Source of the DNA: Streptomyces sp. NBC_00620
GTDB lineage: Bacteria; Actinomycetota; Actinomycetes; Streptomycetales; Streptomycetaceae
Assembly: GCF_026341825.1 (NCBI RefSeq)
Contig: NZ_JAPENY010000002.1
Location: forward strand, 1,831,001-1,895,000
Length of the DNA: 64,000 bases
Direction of reading: 5' to 3'
Part shown: positions 50,626-61,518 of the stretch, in pieces
How positions within the stretch are numbered: the first letter of the stretch is position 1
Layout: each line of letters starts with the position of its first letter
Program-made: the position numbers and the translations under genes
The notes under the pieces: model-generated
The model's database searches: none
The model's input: only the letters and a program-made list of their open reading frames with translations
What the model was told of the DNA's origin: nothing

Positions 50626-53061
50626 TCACCGGGCGCTCCCGGGAAACAGCCGGGCCGGGGACAGGAAGTCCAGGTCCGGGCGAGCGGTCCCGCACACGAG
50701 ATCGGCCAGCGCCTCGCCGAGCGCAGGACCGAACTTGAAACCGTGCCCCGAGCAGGCCGAAGCCACCAACACCTGGGGCACGCCCGGTACTTCGCCGACC
50801 ACGAAACGCCGGTCGGCCGTCATCGTGTAGAGACACGTCAGGCTCTCGGTCACCGGACCGGCCCCGGGCAGCACCTGTGCCACCGCCTCGGCGAGCAGGG
50901 CGAGTTCGTCCCCGGTCGCGGGTGGGCGCGTGGCGTCCGGATCCCAGGCCGGGCCGCTGTCAAGGCCCGCCTTGAGACCGCGGCCGTCGGCCGCCGGGAA
51001 GCCGTACAGCAGCCCCTGCGGCAGATCCACCGAGAAACTGCCCAGGCCGGACCTGCCCAGCCGGCCCGCCGGGTCGGCGGCGAAGTAGGCGTTGATGATC
51101 CGAGTGACCGTCAGATGTGGTGCGAGCGACGGGACTTGGGCAGCCATCCAGGGACCGGTGCACAGCACGAGACGCCGGGTACGCAGCACACCGTCGGCGG
51201 TGCGCACCACGACCTGATCGCCGTCGGGCTCCCAGCCGATGACCGGGGTGCTGTCCCAGATGGCGGCTCCTGACCGTTCAGCCAGGGCGAGTTGGGCCCG
51301 CAGCGCCTCCTGTGCGTCGATGATCCCGGCCCGCGGATCGTGCACCGCACCGAATCCGGCGGGCAGCCGCAGCCCCGGGAAGACCCGTGCCGCCTCCTCG
51401 GGACCGACCAGCCGGCAGCCGGGGCCGCGCAGCGGATCGGGACGGTCCACCGGCGCCGCGTACAACCCCCCGGTGATGTCGACCAGTTGGGTCTTCGCGG
51501 CCTTCTCGAGTTCCTCCCAGGCCTGGTACGCGGTGTCCACCAGACCGTCCCAGTCGGGGTGCGGATAGGCGCGCCGGATCATCCGGGTCGCCCCGTGCGA
51601 GGAACCCAGATCGTGGCCCAGGGCGTACTGCTCCAGGCCCAGGACGTCGAGTCCGCGCGCCGCAAGACCGCGCAGGGCGGCACCGCCGTGCACCCCGAGA
51701 CCGACCACGATCGCGTCATGGAGCCGGGATTCGGGGCGCGCCGAACGGGGTGTGGGGGCGTCCGCGGGCGACGCCGTTGCGGAACCGCTGCTCTGCGAGG
51801 CGGTGCCGTGACGGTTGGCGATCTCGTGCACCGCCTCGACCAGGGCGTCCACGTCGGCGTCGTCGTTGTAGACGTGCACCGAGGCCCGTACCACCTTGGT
51901 CAGGCCCCGGGGGTCCATGTCCCAGCGGCCGTGCGCCGCCGGTACGGCGATCAAATGGACCCGACGGCGGGCGAGTTCGCGCTGTACGTCGGTGGGGTCA
52001 AGGCCGTCGACCACGAAGGTGACGATGGCGCCGCCGGCGGCCGGCGGGTCGGTGACGTGGACGCCCGGCAGCGCGGCGAGGCGTTCCCGCAGTGCCGCGG
52101 TGACCGTCGCCAGGTGCCGGGCGACGGTGTCGACGCCCAGGGCGCTCAGGTCGGCGAGCGCTGCCCCCAGGCCCAGGCGCAGGGCGTGCGCGGCTTCCCA
52201 CAGCTCGAACCGTTTGGCGTCCGGCACCAGTTCCCAGCTGCGCTCGGCGATCCACCGGGCACCCCGGACATCGGGCGCCTCGGGGGCGAGCCGGTCCAGG
52301 AGGGGACGGCGGACCGCGAGCACCCCGGTGCCGCGCGGAGCGCGCAGGAACTTGCGGCCGGTCCCGACGAGCAGGTCGCAGCCGAGGGCGTCCATGTCGA
52401 CCGGCAGCTGGCCGAGCGACTGCGTCGCGTCCAGCAGGAAGGGCACTCCGTGGGCCTGGGTCAACGCACCGATTCCGGCGGCGGGTTCGACAAGACCGGA
52501 AGAGGTGGGCACATGGGCCGCGGTCACCAGGGCGGCGGGACCGGTGCGCAGCGCCGTCTCCAGCGCCTCCAGATCCACCGCGCCGTCCGGGCCGTTGGGC
52601 AGCAGCTCGACCCGGACACCGTGGTCGCGTTCGGCCGACAGCAGGTGCAGCGCGCTGCTGACGTAGCTGGAGCGGGCCGCCAGCACCCGGTCCCCGGGGC
52701 GGAGCCGCAGCGCCGACACCGCGCGCTGCCAGCCGGCCGTCGCGCTCTCGACGAGGGCGACCTCCTCGGGCCGGGCGCCGAGGAGTTCGGCGACACGCGC
52801 GTAGACGGCGGCCAGGGCGGGAGCGGCGTGCTGTGCGGCCTCGTAGCCCCCGGACAGGCTCTCGGCCCTGAGGTGGTCGATGACCGCCTCGACCGTGCCG
52901 GTGGCGAGCAGGGCCGCGCCGGCGGCGTTGAAGTGGTGGCCGGTGAAGGAGCCCGGCGTGCGAGCGCGCTCGGCCGCGACGTCCAAGGGGCGGGACGCCG
53001 GGAGAAGGGGCCCCGATGCCGGGTGCGAGGAGGTGGTCCGGGTCGTCACAGGGGCGCTCAC
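50626..53061 (-). CDS. Class V aminotransferase / sarcosine-oxidase-like FAD oxidase fusion
   Basis: This is an 811-residue two-domain protein. Residues about 36-405 form a class V PLP enzyme resembling EgtE, with DATQSLGQLP (Asp211, Gln214) and Lys237 in GTGRKFLRAPRGTG. After a Ser/Pro/Ala linker (about 405-432), the rest is a monomeric sarcosine oxidase/N-methyltryptophan oxidase-like flavoprotein. It has GLGVHGGAALRGLAARGLDV, SSHGATRMIRRAY, the Cys in TESLTCLYTMTADRRF where such oxidases bind FAD covalently, and SACSGHGFKFGPALGEAL. Fusion suggests consecutive steps on one amine. GTG 53061 overlaps the aldehyde dehydrogenase stop. It is the last gene of the operon. Confidence 0.87.
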   Translation of the reverse strand: MSAPVTTRTTSSHPASGPLLPASRPLDVAAERARTPGSFTGHHFNAAGAALLATGTVEAVIDHLRAESLSGGYEAAQHAAPALAAVYARVAELLGARPEEVALVESATAGWQRAVSALRLRPGDRVLAARSSYVSSALHLLSAERDHGVRVELLPNGPDGAVDLEALETALRTGPAALVTAAHVPTSSGLVEPAAGIGALTQAHGVPFLLDATQSLGQLPVDMDALGCDLLVGTGRKFLRAPRGTGVLAVRRPLLDRLAPEAPDVRGARWIAERSWELVPDAKRFELWEAAHALRLGLGAALADLSALGVDTVARHLATVTAALRERLAALPGVHVTDPPAAGGAIVTFVVDGLDPTDVQRELARRRVHLIAVPAAHGRWDMDPRGLTKVVRASVHVYNDDADVDALVEAVHEIANRHGTASQSSGSATASPADAPTPRSARPESRLHDAIVVGLGVHGGAALRGLAARGLDVLGLEQYALGHDLGSSHGATRMIRRAYPHPDWDGLVDTAYQAWEELEKAAKTQLVDITGGLYAAPVDRPDPLRGPGCRLVGPEEAARVFPGLRLPAGFGAVHDPRAGIIDAQEALRAQLALAERSGAAIWDSTPVIGWEPDGDQVVVRTADGVLRTRRLVLCTGPWMAAQVPSLAPHLTVTRIINAYFAADPAGRLGRSGLGSFSVDLPQGLLYGFPAADGRGLKAGLDSGPAWDPDATRPPATGDELALLAEAVAQVLPGAGPVTESLTCLYTMTADRRFVVGEVPGVPQVLVASACSGHGFKFGPALGEALADLVCGTARPDLDFLSPARLFPGSAR

Positions 53062-54515
53062 AGGGCGATGGTGATGCTCTTGAGCTCGGTGAACCCGTCG
53101 ACGGCGGCGTCACCGAGGTCCCTGCCGAGGCCTGACTGCTTCATCCCACCGAAGGCCACGGCGGGGTCGAACTCGTTGTACGTGTTCACCCACACGGTCC
53201 CGGCCTCCAACGCGGCGGCGGTGCGGTGGGCGCGGGCCAGGCTGCCCGTCCACACACCGGCGGCGAGCCCGTACTCGCTGTCGTTGGCCAGCGCGATCGC
53301 CTCCTCCTCGCTGTCGAAGGGGATGACCATGACGACCGGGCCGAAGATCTCCTCCCGGGCGATCCGCATGTCGGGGGTGACCCCCGTGAACACCGTCGGT
53401 TGCACGAACCAGCCGGGACCGGTGAGCGGTTCGCCGCCGGCGGCCACCTCGGCGCCCTCGGCGCGGCCCAGTTCGACATAGCCGGTGACCCGGTCGTACT
53501 GCTCCTGGGACACCAGCGGACCGATGTTGATGCCGCCCTCCAGACCCGGGCCGATTCGCAGCGCCTCCACCGCCGGAACGAGCCGGTCGAGCAACTCCTT
53601 CACGACCGTGCGCTCCACGAGCAGCCTGCTCCCCGCCGTGCACATCTGCCCGGAGTGGCCGAACACCGCGCGTACCGCGGCCGGGACCACCGCGTCCAGA
53701 TCGGCGTCCGCGAAGATGATGTTGGGCGACTTGCCGCCCAGTTCGAGGGTGAGCCGCTTCACCGAAGGCGCCGCCGCGGCCATGATCAGCCGCCCGACCT
53801 CGGTGGACCCGGTGAAGGACACCTTGGCGACATCGGGATGCGCGACCAGTTCCGCACCCGTACGCCCGTCACCGGTCACCACGTTGACCACCCCCTCGGG
53901 AACGCCCGCCTCCAGGCAGAGCGCGGCCAGCCGCAGCGCGGTCAGCGGAGTCTGCTCGGCCGGCTTGACCACGACCGTGCAGCCGGCGGCCAGGGCGGGG
54001 GCGACCTTCCACGCGGCGATCATGAAGGGGAAGTTCCACGGCAGGACGGCGGCGACCACGCCGACCGGCTCACGCACGCTGTAGACGTGCCGGTCCGCGG
54101 CGGCGGCATGCACGGTGCCCGTCAACCGGGTCGGGGTGCCGGCGAAATGGCGGATGGCCTGCAGGCCCAGCTCCACGTCGCCGCGCGCCCGCTCGATGGC
54201 CTTGCCGTTGTCCAGGGTGTCCAGGACCGCCAGTTGTTCGGCGTCACGCTCCACCAGGTCGGCGAGACGCAGCAACACGTCGCGGCGCTGGCGGGGCGGC
54301 AGCCCGCGCCAGCGGCGGTCGCGGTGCGCGGCGGTGGCGGCGGCGACCGCCGCGGACACCTCCTCGGGTCCGGCCTGGGCGATGGTGGTGAGCTGCTTCC
54401 GGGTGGCGGGGTCGAGCACCGGGATGCGCTCCCGCGCGCTGCCCGTGGTCCACTCGCCGCTGATGAGCATGGGCTCGCAGTCCGGCAGGTCGGGGAGCGT
54501 GTTGCTGGGGTCCAA
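53058..54515 (-). CDS. Aldehyde dehydrogenase (NAD(P)+)
   Basis: The 485-residue ALDH has Glu258 in LELGGKSPN, Cys292 in GQMCTAGSR, the cofactor segments PWNFPF and FTGSTEVG, and the C-terminal GGMKQSGLGRDLG. It would oxidise aldehydes produced by the copper amine oxidase or the FAD oxidase. TTG 54515 follows AAGGAG by 6 nt; an upstream ATG at 54731 would add 72 low-complexity residues unlike the family. The 3' end overlaps the fusion gene by 4 bp. Confidence 0.92.
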   Translation of the reverse strand: MDPSNTLPDLPDCEPMLISGEWTTGSARERIPVLDPATRKQLTTIAQAGPEEVSAAVAAATAAHRDRRWRGLPPRQRRDVLLRLADLVERDAEQLAVLDTLDNGKAIERARGDVELGLQAIRHFAGTPTRLTGTVHAAAADRHVYSVREPVGVVAAVLPWNFPFMIAAWKVAPALAAGCTVVVKPAEQTPLTALRLAALCLEAGVPEGVVNVVTGDGRTGAELVAHPDVAKVSFTGSTEVGRLIMAAAAPSVKRLTLELGGKSPNIIFADADLDAVVPAAVRAVFGHSGQMCTAGSRLLVERTVVKELLDRLVPAVEALRIGPGLEGGINIGPLVSQEQYDRVTGYVELGRAEGAEVAAGGEPLTGPGWFVQPTVFTGVTPDMRIAREEIFGPVVMVIPFDSEEEAIALANDSEYGLAAGVWTGSLARAHRTAAALEAGTVWVNTYNEFDPAVAFGGMKQSGLGRDLGDAAVDGFTELKSITIAL

Positions 54516-54613
54516 GATGTTCTCCTTCTGGGTCGGATCGCCGCCCTGCGCCGGGGAGTTGAGCCGAACCGTTGCCTGGGGAGCAGCGACGGACGGCCGG
54601 CCGGAACCGACGA

Positions 54614-54669
54614 TCGCGCCCGGCGCCGTGGACTCGAGCCGTGGCGTCGCGCCCGGCGCCGTGGACTCG
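54614..54669. repeat. 33-bp-period direct repeat
   Basis: A 23-bp sequence beginning TCGCGCCCGGCGCCGTGG occurs at 54614-54636 and again at 54647-54669. The region lies in the 176-bp gap between the creatininase-family and aldehyde dehydrogenase genes; no gene function was found for it. Confidence 0.85.
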
Positions 54670-54691
54670 GCTGTCGTTTCCGGTCCCGCCG

Positions 54692-55540
54692 TCACGCGTG
54701 GCGGCCGGGACGGTGGGCCGGATCCGGCCACGGTTCGCGGACCGCCGCGGAGACCGCCCGGGCGGTGGTGAGGACGCAGCGGTCGAACTCCGCCTCGCCG
54801 TGCTTCGCGTCGGCGTCGGTCACGTCCCGGCCCCAGACCCCGGTTTCGCTGACCTGGTCCATGCGGTAGTCCCAGAAGGAGTCGACGTCGACATGGGAGG
54901 TGGCCCGTTCCATCCGGACCAGCTCCGGCGCCAGATGCAGCATCACGGAGGTCTCGAAGAAGTTGGCGTGCATCAACGCCCGCCCGTAGGTGACGTGTCC
55001 GTCGACCTCGGGCCCCGGGTACATCGTCACGTACCCCAACGCCCGGACCCTGGCGTCGCGGTGACGGACCCTCAGTTTCTCGGCCGAGACATCGAGCGCG
55101 CCGTTGTTCCAGATGTGTCCGTTGAGCAGGATGAACTGCCGTACCCCGGAGGCGTACAAGGAGTCGATGACGTCCTCCACCACGGCGATCATGGTCTCCG
55201 GGCGCAGCGCAACCGTCCCGGCGAAGCCGCCGTGGGACGCGGACACCCCGAAGCTCAGGGGCGGCAGGACGGGTACGCCGGTCAGGGCGGACACCCCCAG
55301 GGCGACTGCCTCACCGATCCGGGTGTCCACCGAGAGCGGAAGATGGGGGCCGTGCTGCTCGGTGGCGCCGACGGGGATGATGACGGCGTCCTGGGCGGCG
55401 GCGGTCGACTCGGCCTCGGGCCAGGTCAGCTCCTCCCACAGCACCGGGGAGCCGGTTCCGCCCAACTGGGCGGTGAGTCCGGGGACGTCGAGGCCAGTGG
55501 GTACGGTGCGACCGTAGGGCCCGGGAATGGTTGCGGGCAT
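54692..55540 (-). CDS. Creatininase-family metal amidohydrolase
   Basis: The 282-residue protein has the creatininase/MftE signature GATEQHGPHLPLSVDT (metal-binding Glu, His and Asp), LSFGVSASHGGFAGTVAL and LLNGHIWNNGALDV. Family members hydrolyse cyclic amides (creatinine, guanidinopropanoyl or formylpyrimidine lactam rings). In this operon it could open a lactam or ring intermediate. ATG 55540 follows GGAGAGGAG. The substrate is not known, and creatinine itself is only one possibility. Confidence 0.85.
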   Translation of the reverse strand: MPATIPGPYGRTVPTGLDVPGLTAQLGGTGSPVLWEELTWPEAESTAAAQDAVIIPVGATEQHGPHLPLSVDTRIGEAVALGVSALTGVPVLPPLSFGVSASHGGFAGTVALRPETMIAVVEDVIDSLYASGVRQFILLNGHIWNNGALDVSAEKLRVRHRDARVRALGYVTMYPGPEVDGHVTYGRALMHANFFETSVMLHLAPELVRMERATSHVDVDSFWDYRMDQVSETGVWGRDVTDADAKHGEAEFDRCVLTTARAVSAAVREPWPDPAHRPGRHA

Positions 55541-55569
55541 GGTTCTCCTCTCCTGGGGGCCGGTGGCGC

Positions 55570-56028
55570 TCACCACTGGCGTCGGCTCTTCTCGGGCAGC
55601 AGGTCGAGGGCGCGCAACGGGACGGGTTCGTCGCCGTCGACCGTGGTGACCCACACGGTGGCGTCCGGGCAGTAGTCACTGATCAGCTCGCGGCACACCC
55701 CGCACGGTGCGATGATCCGGAACCGGCCCGCCGGCTTGATCTGCACCGAGACCACCGAGGTGATGCTCAACGGCTCCCCGGCGGGCAGGGCACCGCGGGC
55801 GGTCCCCATGGCCACCCCTTCGGCACAGATCGAACTGCGCCGGCAGGAGCCCTCCACATGGACGCCGGTGTGCACACTCCCGTCCGCCGTCCGCAGCGCG
55901 GTCGCCACCTCGTGACGGCCCGACTGCCAGACCCGGGTCAACAACTCCTGGGCAATGGCGAGGAGTTCGGCGTCCGCCGCGCTCATCGACAGCGGAGTGG
56001 GCACGGGCCGGACGTCCGTGGCGCTCAT
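55570..56028 (-). CDS. Cytidine deaminase-like protein
   Basis: This 152-residue zinc deaminase has CAEGVA (zinc Cys and catalytic Glu) and the second site PCGVCRELI, the pattern of tetrameric cytidine or blasticidin-S deaminases. Within a catabolic operon it might deaminate an aminated heterocycle rather than cytidine. ATG 56028 overlaps the amidohydrolase stop (ATGA). Length and motifs fit an intact enzyme. Confidence 0.82.
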   Translation of the reverse strand: MSATDVRPVPTPLSMSAADAELLAIAQELLTRVWQSGRHEVATALRTADGSVHTGVHVEGSCRRSSICAEGVAMGTARGALPAGEPLSITSVVSVQIKPAGRFRIIAPCGVCRELISDYCPDATVWVTTVDGDEPVPLRALDLLPEKSRRQW

Positions 56029-56785
56029 GCCGGCAGGCCCAGCAGCCGGGCCATGTTGCCGCCCTCGATCAGCGCCCGGTCCTTCTCGTCCACGACCGCC
56101 TTCGCGATCTTCATACGCTCCAGGTCGAAGTCCGAACCGGGCCACTCACTGCCCATCAGGATCTTCTCGGGCCCAAGGCGTGCGTAGGCCCGCTTCACAT
56201 CGCTCATCAGGGTCGCCGAAGTCTCCAGGTACACGTGCGGCTGCCGCTCGGCCACGATGATCGCCTCCGGCACGTTCCACACCGCCCCCATGTGCGCGAT
56301 GATCGTCGGCACCTCCGGGTGGTCCCGGGCGATCTCCTCGATGGCCAGCGGCGCGCAGAACGCGTCGTCGAGCGCGTTGATCAGGACCAGCAGTCCGCGC
56401 CGGGCACACGCCTCGAACACCGGATCCAGGAGCCCGTGGTCGGCGACGTGGTAGCCGTGCAGACTCGGGTGCAGCTTCAGCCCCACCAGGCCCGCGTCGG
56501 CCATCCGGTCGATCTCGTCGAGCGCGTCGTCGGCCTGCGGCATCACCTGCCCGAAGCCGAAGAACCGGTCCGGGTACGCGGCCACCAGCGAGGCGATGAA
56601 GTCGTTCTCGATGCGCTGGGCGAGCGAGCACACCATCGCCATGTCCACCCCCGCGGCGTCCATCCGGTCGAGGATGCGCCGGGGCTCGAAGGGCGTGTAC
56701 GGCGGCGGGGCCTGGCCCTTGCGCGCTCCGGTCAGGTAGTCCGAGCGACCGCGGACGTCCTGCGTGGTGTTGTACGCGTCGATGA

Positions 56786-56789
<4 letters not shown>
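56025..56789 (-). CDS. Amidohydrolase family 2 protein lacking the N-terminal HxH
   Basis: The 254-residue TIM-barrel protein resembles aminocarboxymuconate-semialdehyde decarboxylase-like amidohydrolases. It shows GLVGLKLHPSLHGY, TIIAHMGAVWN and ILMGSEWPGSDFDLERMKIA, with His and Asp residues of the metal site. The N-terminus reads MIIDAYNTTQD where most members have D-x-H-x-H, so one metal ligand pair is absent. It may be metal-poor or use a different mechanism. Start and stop overlap neighbouring genes, so it is co-expressed with the ABC transporter and hydrolases. Confidence 0.8.
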
Positions 56790-57786
<997 letters not shown>

Positions 57787-57790
<4 letters not shown>

Positions 57791-58839
57791 GCGCTGCCTC
57801 CCTGGGAACGAGCCGTGGCACGGCCGGCGGCGGGCAGCGCGCAGGCGTCGAGATGCCCGTCGGCGCCGTGCCGCTGCCGCAGCTCAGGGCGTTCGGCGCA
57901 CGCGGCGTGGACGAACGGACACCGGGGCGCGAACGCGCAGCCTGTAGGACGGTCCACGCCGGTCAGCGGACTGCCAGGGATGGTGGGCAGCCGTCGCAGG
58001 ACCGGCCCGTCGATCGGTGGCACCGAACCGAGCAGCCCCATCGTGTAAGGGTGCTGAGGACGGAACAGCACCTCCTCCCGGGGCCCCTGTTCCACGATCC
58101 GCCCCGCGTACATGACGGCCACCCGGTCGGCGACCTCGGCCACGACTCCCAGGTCATGGGTGATCAGCAGTACGGCGGTGCCGTGGTCGCGCTGGACCCG
58201 CTTGAGGACCGCGAGGACCTGGGCCTGGATCGTGACGTCGAGTGCGGTGGTGGGTTCGTCGGCGATCAGCAGCGCCGGGTCGTTGGCCAGGCCCATCGCG
58301 ATCATCACGCGCTGCCGCATGCCACCGGACAACTGGTGCGGGTAGGCGCGCGACGCGCGCTCCGGGCCGGCGATGCCGACCTCGCCGAGCAGTTCCACGG
58401 CACGGGCCGTCGCCTGCGCGCGCGGCACGTCGCGGTGGGCGCGGATCATCTCGGAGACCTGGGCGCCCGCCCGGTGCAGGGGGTTGAGAGCGGCCAGCGC
58501 GTCCTGGAAGACGACCGCGATCTCCTTGCCCCGCACGCCACGCAACTCCCGCTCCGACGCCGCGACGAGGTCGCGTCCGCCGAAGTCCGCCGTGCCGCTG
58601 ATGTGGGTGCGCGGGCCGCGGTTCAGTCCGACCAGACTCATCGCCAGGGCCGACTTGCCGGACCCCGACTCGCCGACCAGCGCCAGGACTTCGCCCTGCC
58701 GCAGGGTCAGATCCACTCCGTCCACGGCCGGCAGACGGCCGGCCCCGACCTCGAACTGGACGTGCAGACCGCGGATTTCCAGCACGGGCGCGGACTCGGG
58801 GGTGGTCGCGTCCGGGGTGTGCTGCAGAGCGGCCGTCAC
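57787..58839 (-). CDS. Oligopeptide/dipeptide ABC transporter ATPase (OppD/DppD-like)
   Basis: The 350-residue ATPase has Walker A GESGSGKSA (Ser/Ala at the end), signature LSGGMRQRVMIAMGL, Walker B LLIADEPTTALD and the Cys-containing C-terminal domain (GCAFAPRCPFVHAAC). GTG 58839 overlaps the esterase stop by 4 bp. A frame starting at 59169 is a misreading of the esterase region. Confidence 0.92.
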
Positions 58840-59534
58840 GAGTCGGCACCCACGGCGACAGCCGCCGTGTGGATCAGGTCGGCCACGCGCCGCGGCCACA
58901 CCAGAGTCGTGTAGTGACTGCCCGGCACATGCTCGACGGTCGCCTTCATCCGCGTCGCCATGTCGTTCTGGATCTCCGGGCGCAGCGTGCGGTCGTCGTC
59001 GGCGACCAGGTACCAGCTGGGCAGGGTGCGCCAGGCCGGGGGACCGGACGGCTCGGTGAAGATCAGGTTCTCCGCCTTGCGGCCCTCCGCCTCGACGACG
59101 GCCCGCTGTTCGGCGGAGAGGTCGGACCCGATCTCGGCCCAGAACTCCTCGCTCGGCTCCGACTTCCACTCACCGTTCGGGCCGCGCCGCATGTACTTGG
59201 AGATCTCGGCCGGCTCGTACCGCTCGACGATCTCGTTGACGGTCTCGCCCTCGTCGGGACCGAACGCGGCGATGTACACCAGGCCCTTGACCCGCGGGTC
59301 GCGGCCGACGTTGCTGATGACCGCGCCGCCGTAGGAGTGCCCGGCCAGCAGCACGGGACCCGTTGTCTCCGCCAGGGCGGCCGCGGTGTTGGTGACGTCG
59401 TCCGACAGCGAGGTCATCGGGTTGGTGACGGTGTACAGCCGGTGGCCGAGGGCGGTGAGCAGGGGCGCCACCGCCGACCAGGTCGTCGGCCGTCCGCCGG
59501 CACCGTGGACCAGCACGATGTCCATACGGGTCAT
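58836..59534 (-). CDS. Alpha/beta-hydrolase (EstC-like esterase/amidase)
   Basis: The 232-residue protein has the hydrolase start MDIVLVHGAGGRPTTW, the nucleophile motif GHSYGG, and C-terminal Asp/His (LVADDDRTLRPE, VPGSHYTTLVWP). It resembles small esterases that act on esters or acyl homoserine lactone-like substrates. ATG 59534 gives an ATGA overlap with the permease gene; ATG 59525 with AAGGA upstream is equally plausible. Lying among transporter genes, it may hydrolyse the imported compound. Confidence 0.83.
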   Translation of the reverse strand: MTRMDIVLVHGAGGRPTTWSAVAPLLTALGHRLYTVTNPMTSLSDDVTNTAAALAETTGPVLLAGHSYGGAVISNVGRDPRVKGLVYIAAFGPDEGETVNEIVERYEPAEISKYMRRGPNGEWKSEPSEEFWAEIGSDLSAEQRAVVEAEGRKAENLIFTEPSGPPAWRTLPSWYLVADDDRTLRPEIQNDMATRMKATVEHVPGSHYTTLVWPRRVADLIHTAAVAVGADS

Positions 59535-60613
59535 CCTTTCCGTAGCCGCGGGTCGAGGACCGTGTAGAGCAGGTCCACCGCGTGGTTGACCAGGGTGAAC
59601 AGCAGGGCGATGGCGAGTGCGGCGCCCTGGACGACGGGGTAGTCGCGCTGGAGCACGCCCTGCACCAGCAGGCGGCCGACACCGGCGTACGAGAAGACCG
59701 TCTCGGTGATCACCGAACCGCCGAGCAGGGACCCGAACTGGAGCCCCAGGACGGTCACGATGGGCAGCCAGGAGTTGCGCAGCACGTGATGGCGGATCAC
59801 CACGCCCTCGCTCAGGCCCTTCATCCGGGCGGTCCTGACGAAGTCGTCGTCGAGCACCTCCAAGACCGAGGCGCGCACGATCCGCGTGATGAACCCGGCC
59901 ATCGACAGCGCGAGGGTGACGGCGGGCAGGATCAGATGCTGAATCCAGGGCCACACCAGCTCGGGGCGGTCCTGCAGGATCGCGTCGAGCAGCACGAAGT
60001 TGGTCGTCGGGTGGTAGTCGAGCGAACTGGGCAGCCGGCCCAGGACCGGCAGCCAGCGCAGCCAGACACCGAACACGACGATGCCGAGCACCCCGAGGGC
60101 GAACCAGGGCAGCGAGAAGCTGACCGTGGCCACGGCCCGGGTCGCGGTGTCGACCCAACTGCCCTTGCGCAGCGCGGCGATCACACCTGTGACGACTCCG
60201 AGCAGGACGGCGATCGTCATCGCCGCGAGTGTCAGCTCGATCGTGGCCGGAAGGGCGTCCCCGAGCAGCCCCAGAACACTGTTGGACCCGAAGAACGAGG
60301 TGCCGAGCCGCAGATGGACCAGATCGTTGAGGAAGGTGCCGTACTGGGTGAGCAGCGGCTGGTCGAGCCCGAGTGCCTGGTTGACGCGCTCCTCGTTCGC
60401 GGACACCTCGGCCGCGGACAGACCGTTCCCGCCGCCCGCCGCGAGCGAGGTGGCGGGCGAGCCCGGCAGCAGGCGCATGGCGAGGAACACCAGGCTGGCC
60501 AGCGCGAACAGCACGAGGGGGATGACCGCGAGGCGCCGCAGGACCAGCATGGTGACGCCCGTGGCCCACTTGGGCATGTGCAGAAACGGGGCGGCGCTCG
60601 TGGAGGCGCTCAT
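59531..60613 (-). CDS. Dipeptide ABC transporter permease (DppB-like)
   Basis: This 360-residue integral membrane protein has six predicted helices and the conserved DppB EAA-type loop (DDDFVRTARMKGLSEGVVIR). Also present are the cytoplasmic LRRLAVIPLVLFALASLVFL start and FGSLLGGSVITETVFSYAGV. Together with the DppC-like permease it forms the importer channel. Start and stop overlap neighbouring genes by 4 bp. Confidence 0.92.
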   Translation of the reverse strand: MSASTSAAPFLHMPKWATGVTMLVLRRLAVIPLVLFALASLVFLAMRLLPGSPATSLAAGGGNGLSAAEVSANEERVNQALGLDQPLLTQYGTFLNDLVHLRLGTSFFGSNSVLGLLGDALPATIELTLAAMTIAVLLGVVTGVIAALRKGSWVDTATRAVATVSFSLPWFALGVLGIVVFGVWLRWLPVLGRLPSSLDYHPTTNFVLLDAILQDRPELVWPWIQHLILPAVTLALSMAGFITRIVRASVLEVLDDDFVRTARMKGLSEGVVIRHHVLRNSWLPIVTVLGLQFGSLLGGSVITETVFSYAGVGRLLVQGVLQRDYPVVQGAALAIALLFTLVNHAVDLLYTVLDPRLRKG

Positions 60614-61518
60614 GCGGCCCCCCGCGGGTCGAGCGCGTCACGCAGGTCGTCGCCGACGAAGTTGCAGGCGACGACGAACAGCAGGGTGAACGCCGCGGGC
60701 AGGATGACCAGTCGGGGCGCGGAGTAGAGGAACTCCTGTCCCGCCTGGACCATGTATCCCCAGTCGGGCTGCGGCGGCTGGATGCCCAGGCCGAGATAGG
60801 ACAGGCCCGCCGCGAAGCCGGCCGCCACCGAGAGTGTCATGACGACCTGGGCGAGCATCGGTCCTGCGATGTTCGGCAGCAGCTCCCGCGCCAGGATGCG
60901 CGGGGTGCGGGTGCCGCCGAGCCGGCAGGCGACGACGTAGTCGCGGGCCGCCTCGCGTGCCGTCAGCGCGCGGGCCAGCCGGGCCAGACCGGGTGCGAGG
61001 GAGACGCCGATGCCGAAGACCAGGCTGACCGTGCCGGGACCGGCCACCGCCACCAGCAGGATGACGAGCAGGATGGACGGGAAGGCGAGGGCGAGATCCA
61101 CGAGGCGCATCAGGATCTGTTCGACGACACCGCCGGCGTACCCGGCGATGAGCCCGATCCCGGTGCCCGCGACGGCGGCCAGCGCGGTCGCCGCGAACGA
61201 CACGAGCAGCAGCGGGCGGGCGCCGTGCACGAGCCGGGCCAGCTCGTCGCGGCCCAGGTCGTCCGTGCCGAGCGGATGGCCCGAGGAACCCAGGGGCAGC
61301 AGCGCGGACGGGGTCTGACGCAGCGGGTCGGCCTGGACCAGGAGAGGGCCGATGGCCGCCACGAGGACCAGAGCGATCAGGACGAACCACGCCAGCATGG
61401 CCGGCCAGGACCGCGCCACCCGGCGACGGCGCAGTACGGCGAGGACGGCACGCCGCGGCGCGGGGGACGGGGGCTCGGGAGGTGGCACGACCCTGGTCGG
61501 AGCCGCGGTGTCAGACAC
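60610..61518 (-). CDS. Dipeptide ABC transporter permease (DppC-like)
   Basis: The 302-residue permease has the DppC features HPLGTDDLGRDELARLVHGA, a DLALAFPSILLVILLVAVAG helix pair and the EAA loop EAARDYVVACRLGGTRTPRI. It overlaps the binding-protein gene by 8 bp (61511-61518) and the DppB-like gene by 4 bp, so the full importer is co-translated. Confidence 0.92.
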   Translation of the reverse strand: MSDTAAPTRVVPPPEPPSPAPRRAVLAVLRRRRVARSWPAMLAWFVLIALVLVAAIGPLLVQADPLRQTPSALLPLGSSGHPLGTDDLGRDELARLVHGARPLLLVSFAATALAAVAGTGIGLIAGYAGGVVEQILMRLVDLALAFPSILLVILLVAVAGPGTVSLVFGIGVSLAPGLARLARALTAREAARDYVVACRLGGTRTPRILARELLPNIAGPMLAQVVMTLSVAAGFAAGLSYLGLGIQPPQPDWGYMVQAGQEFLYSAPRLVILPAAFTLLFVVACNFVGDDLRDALDPRGAA

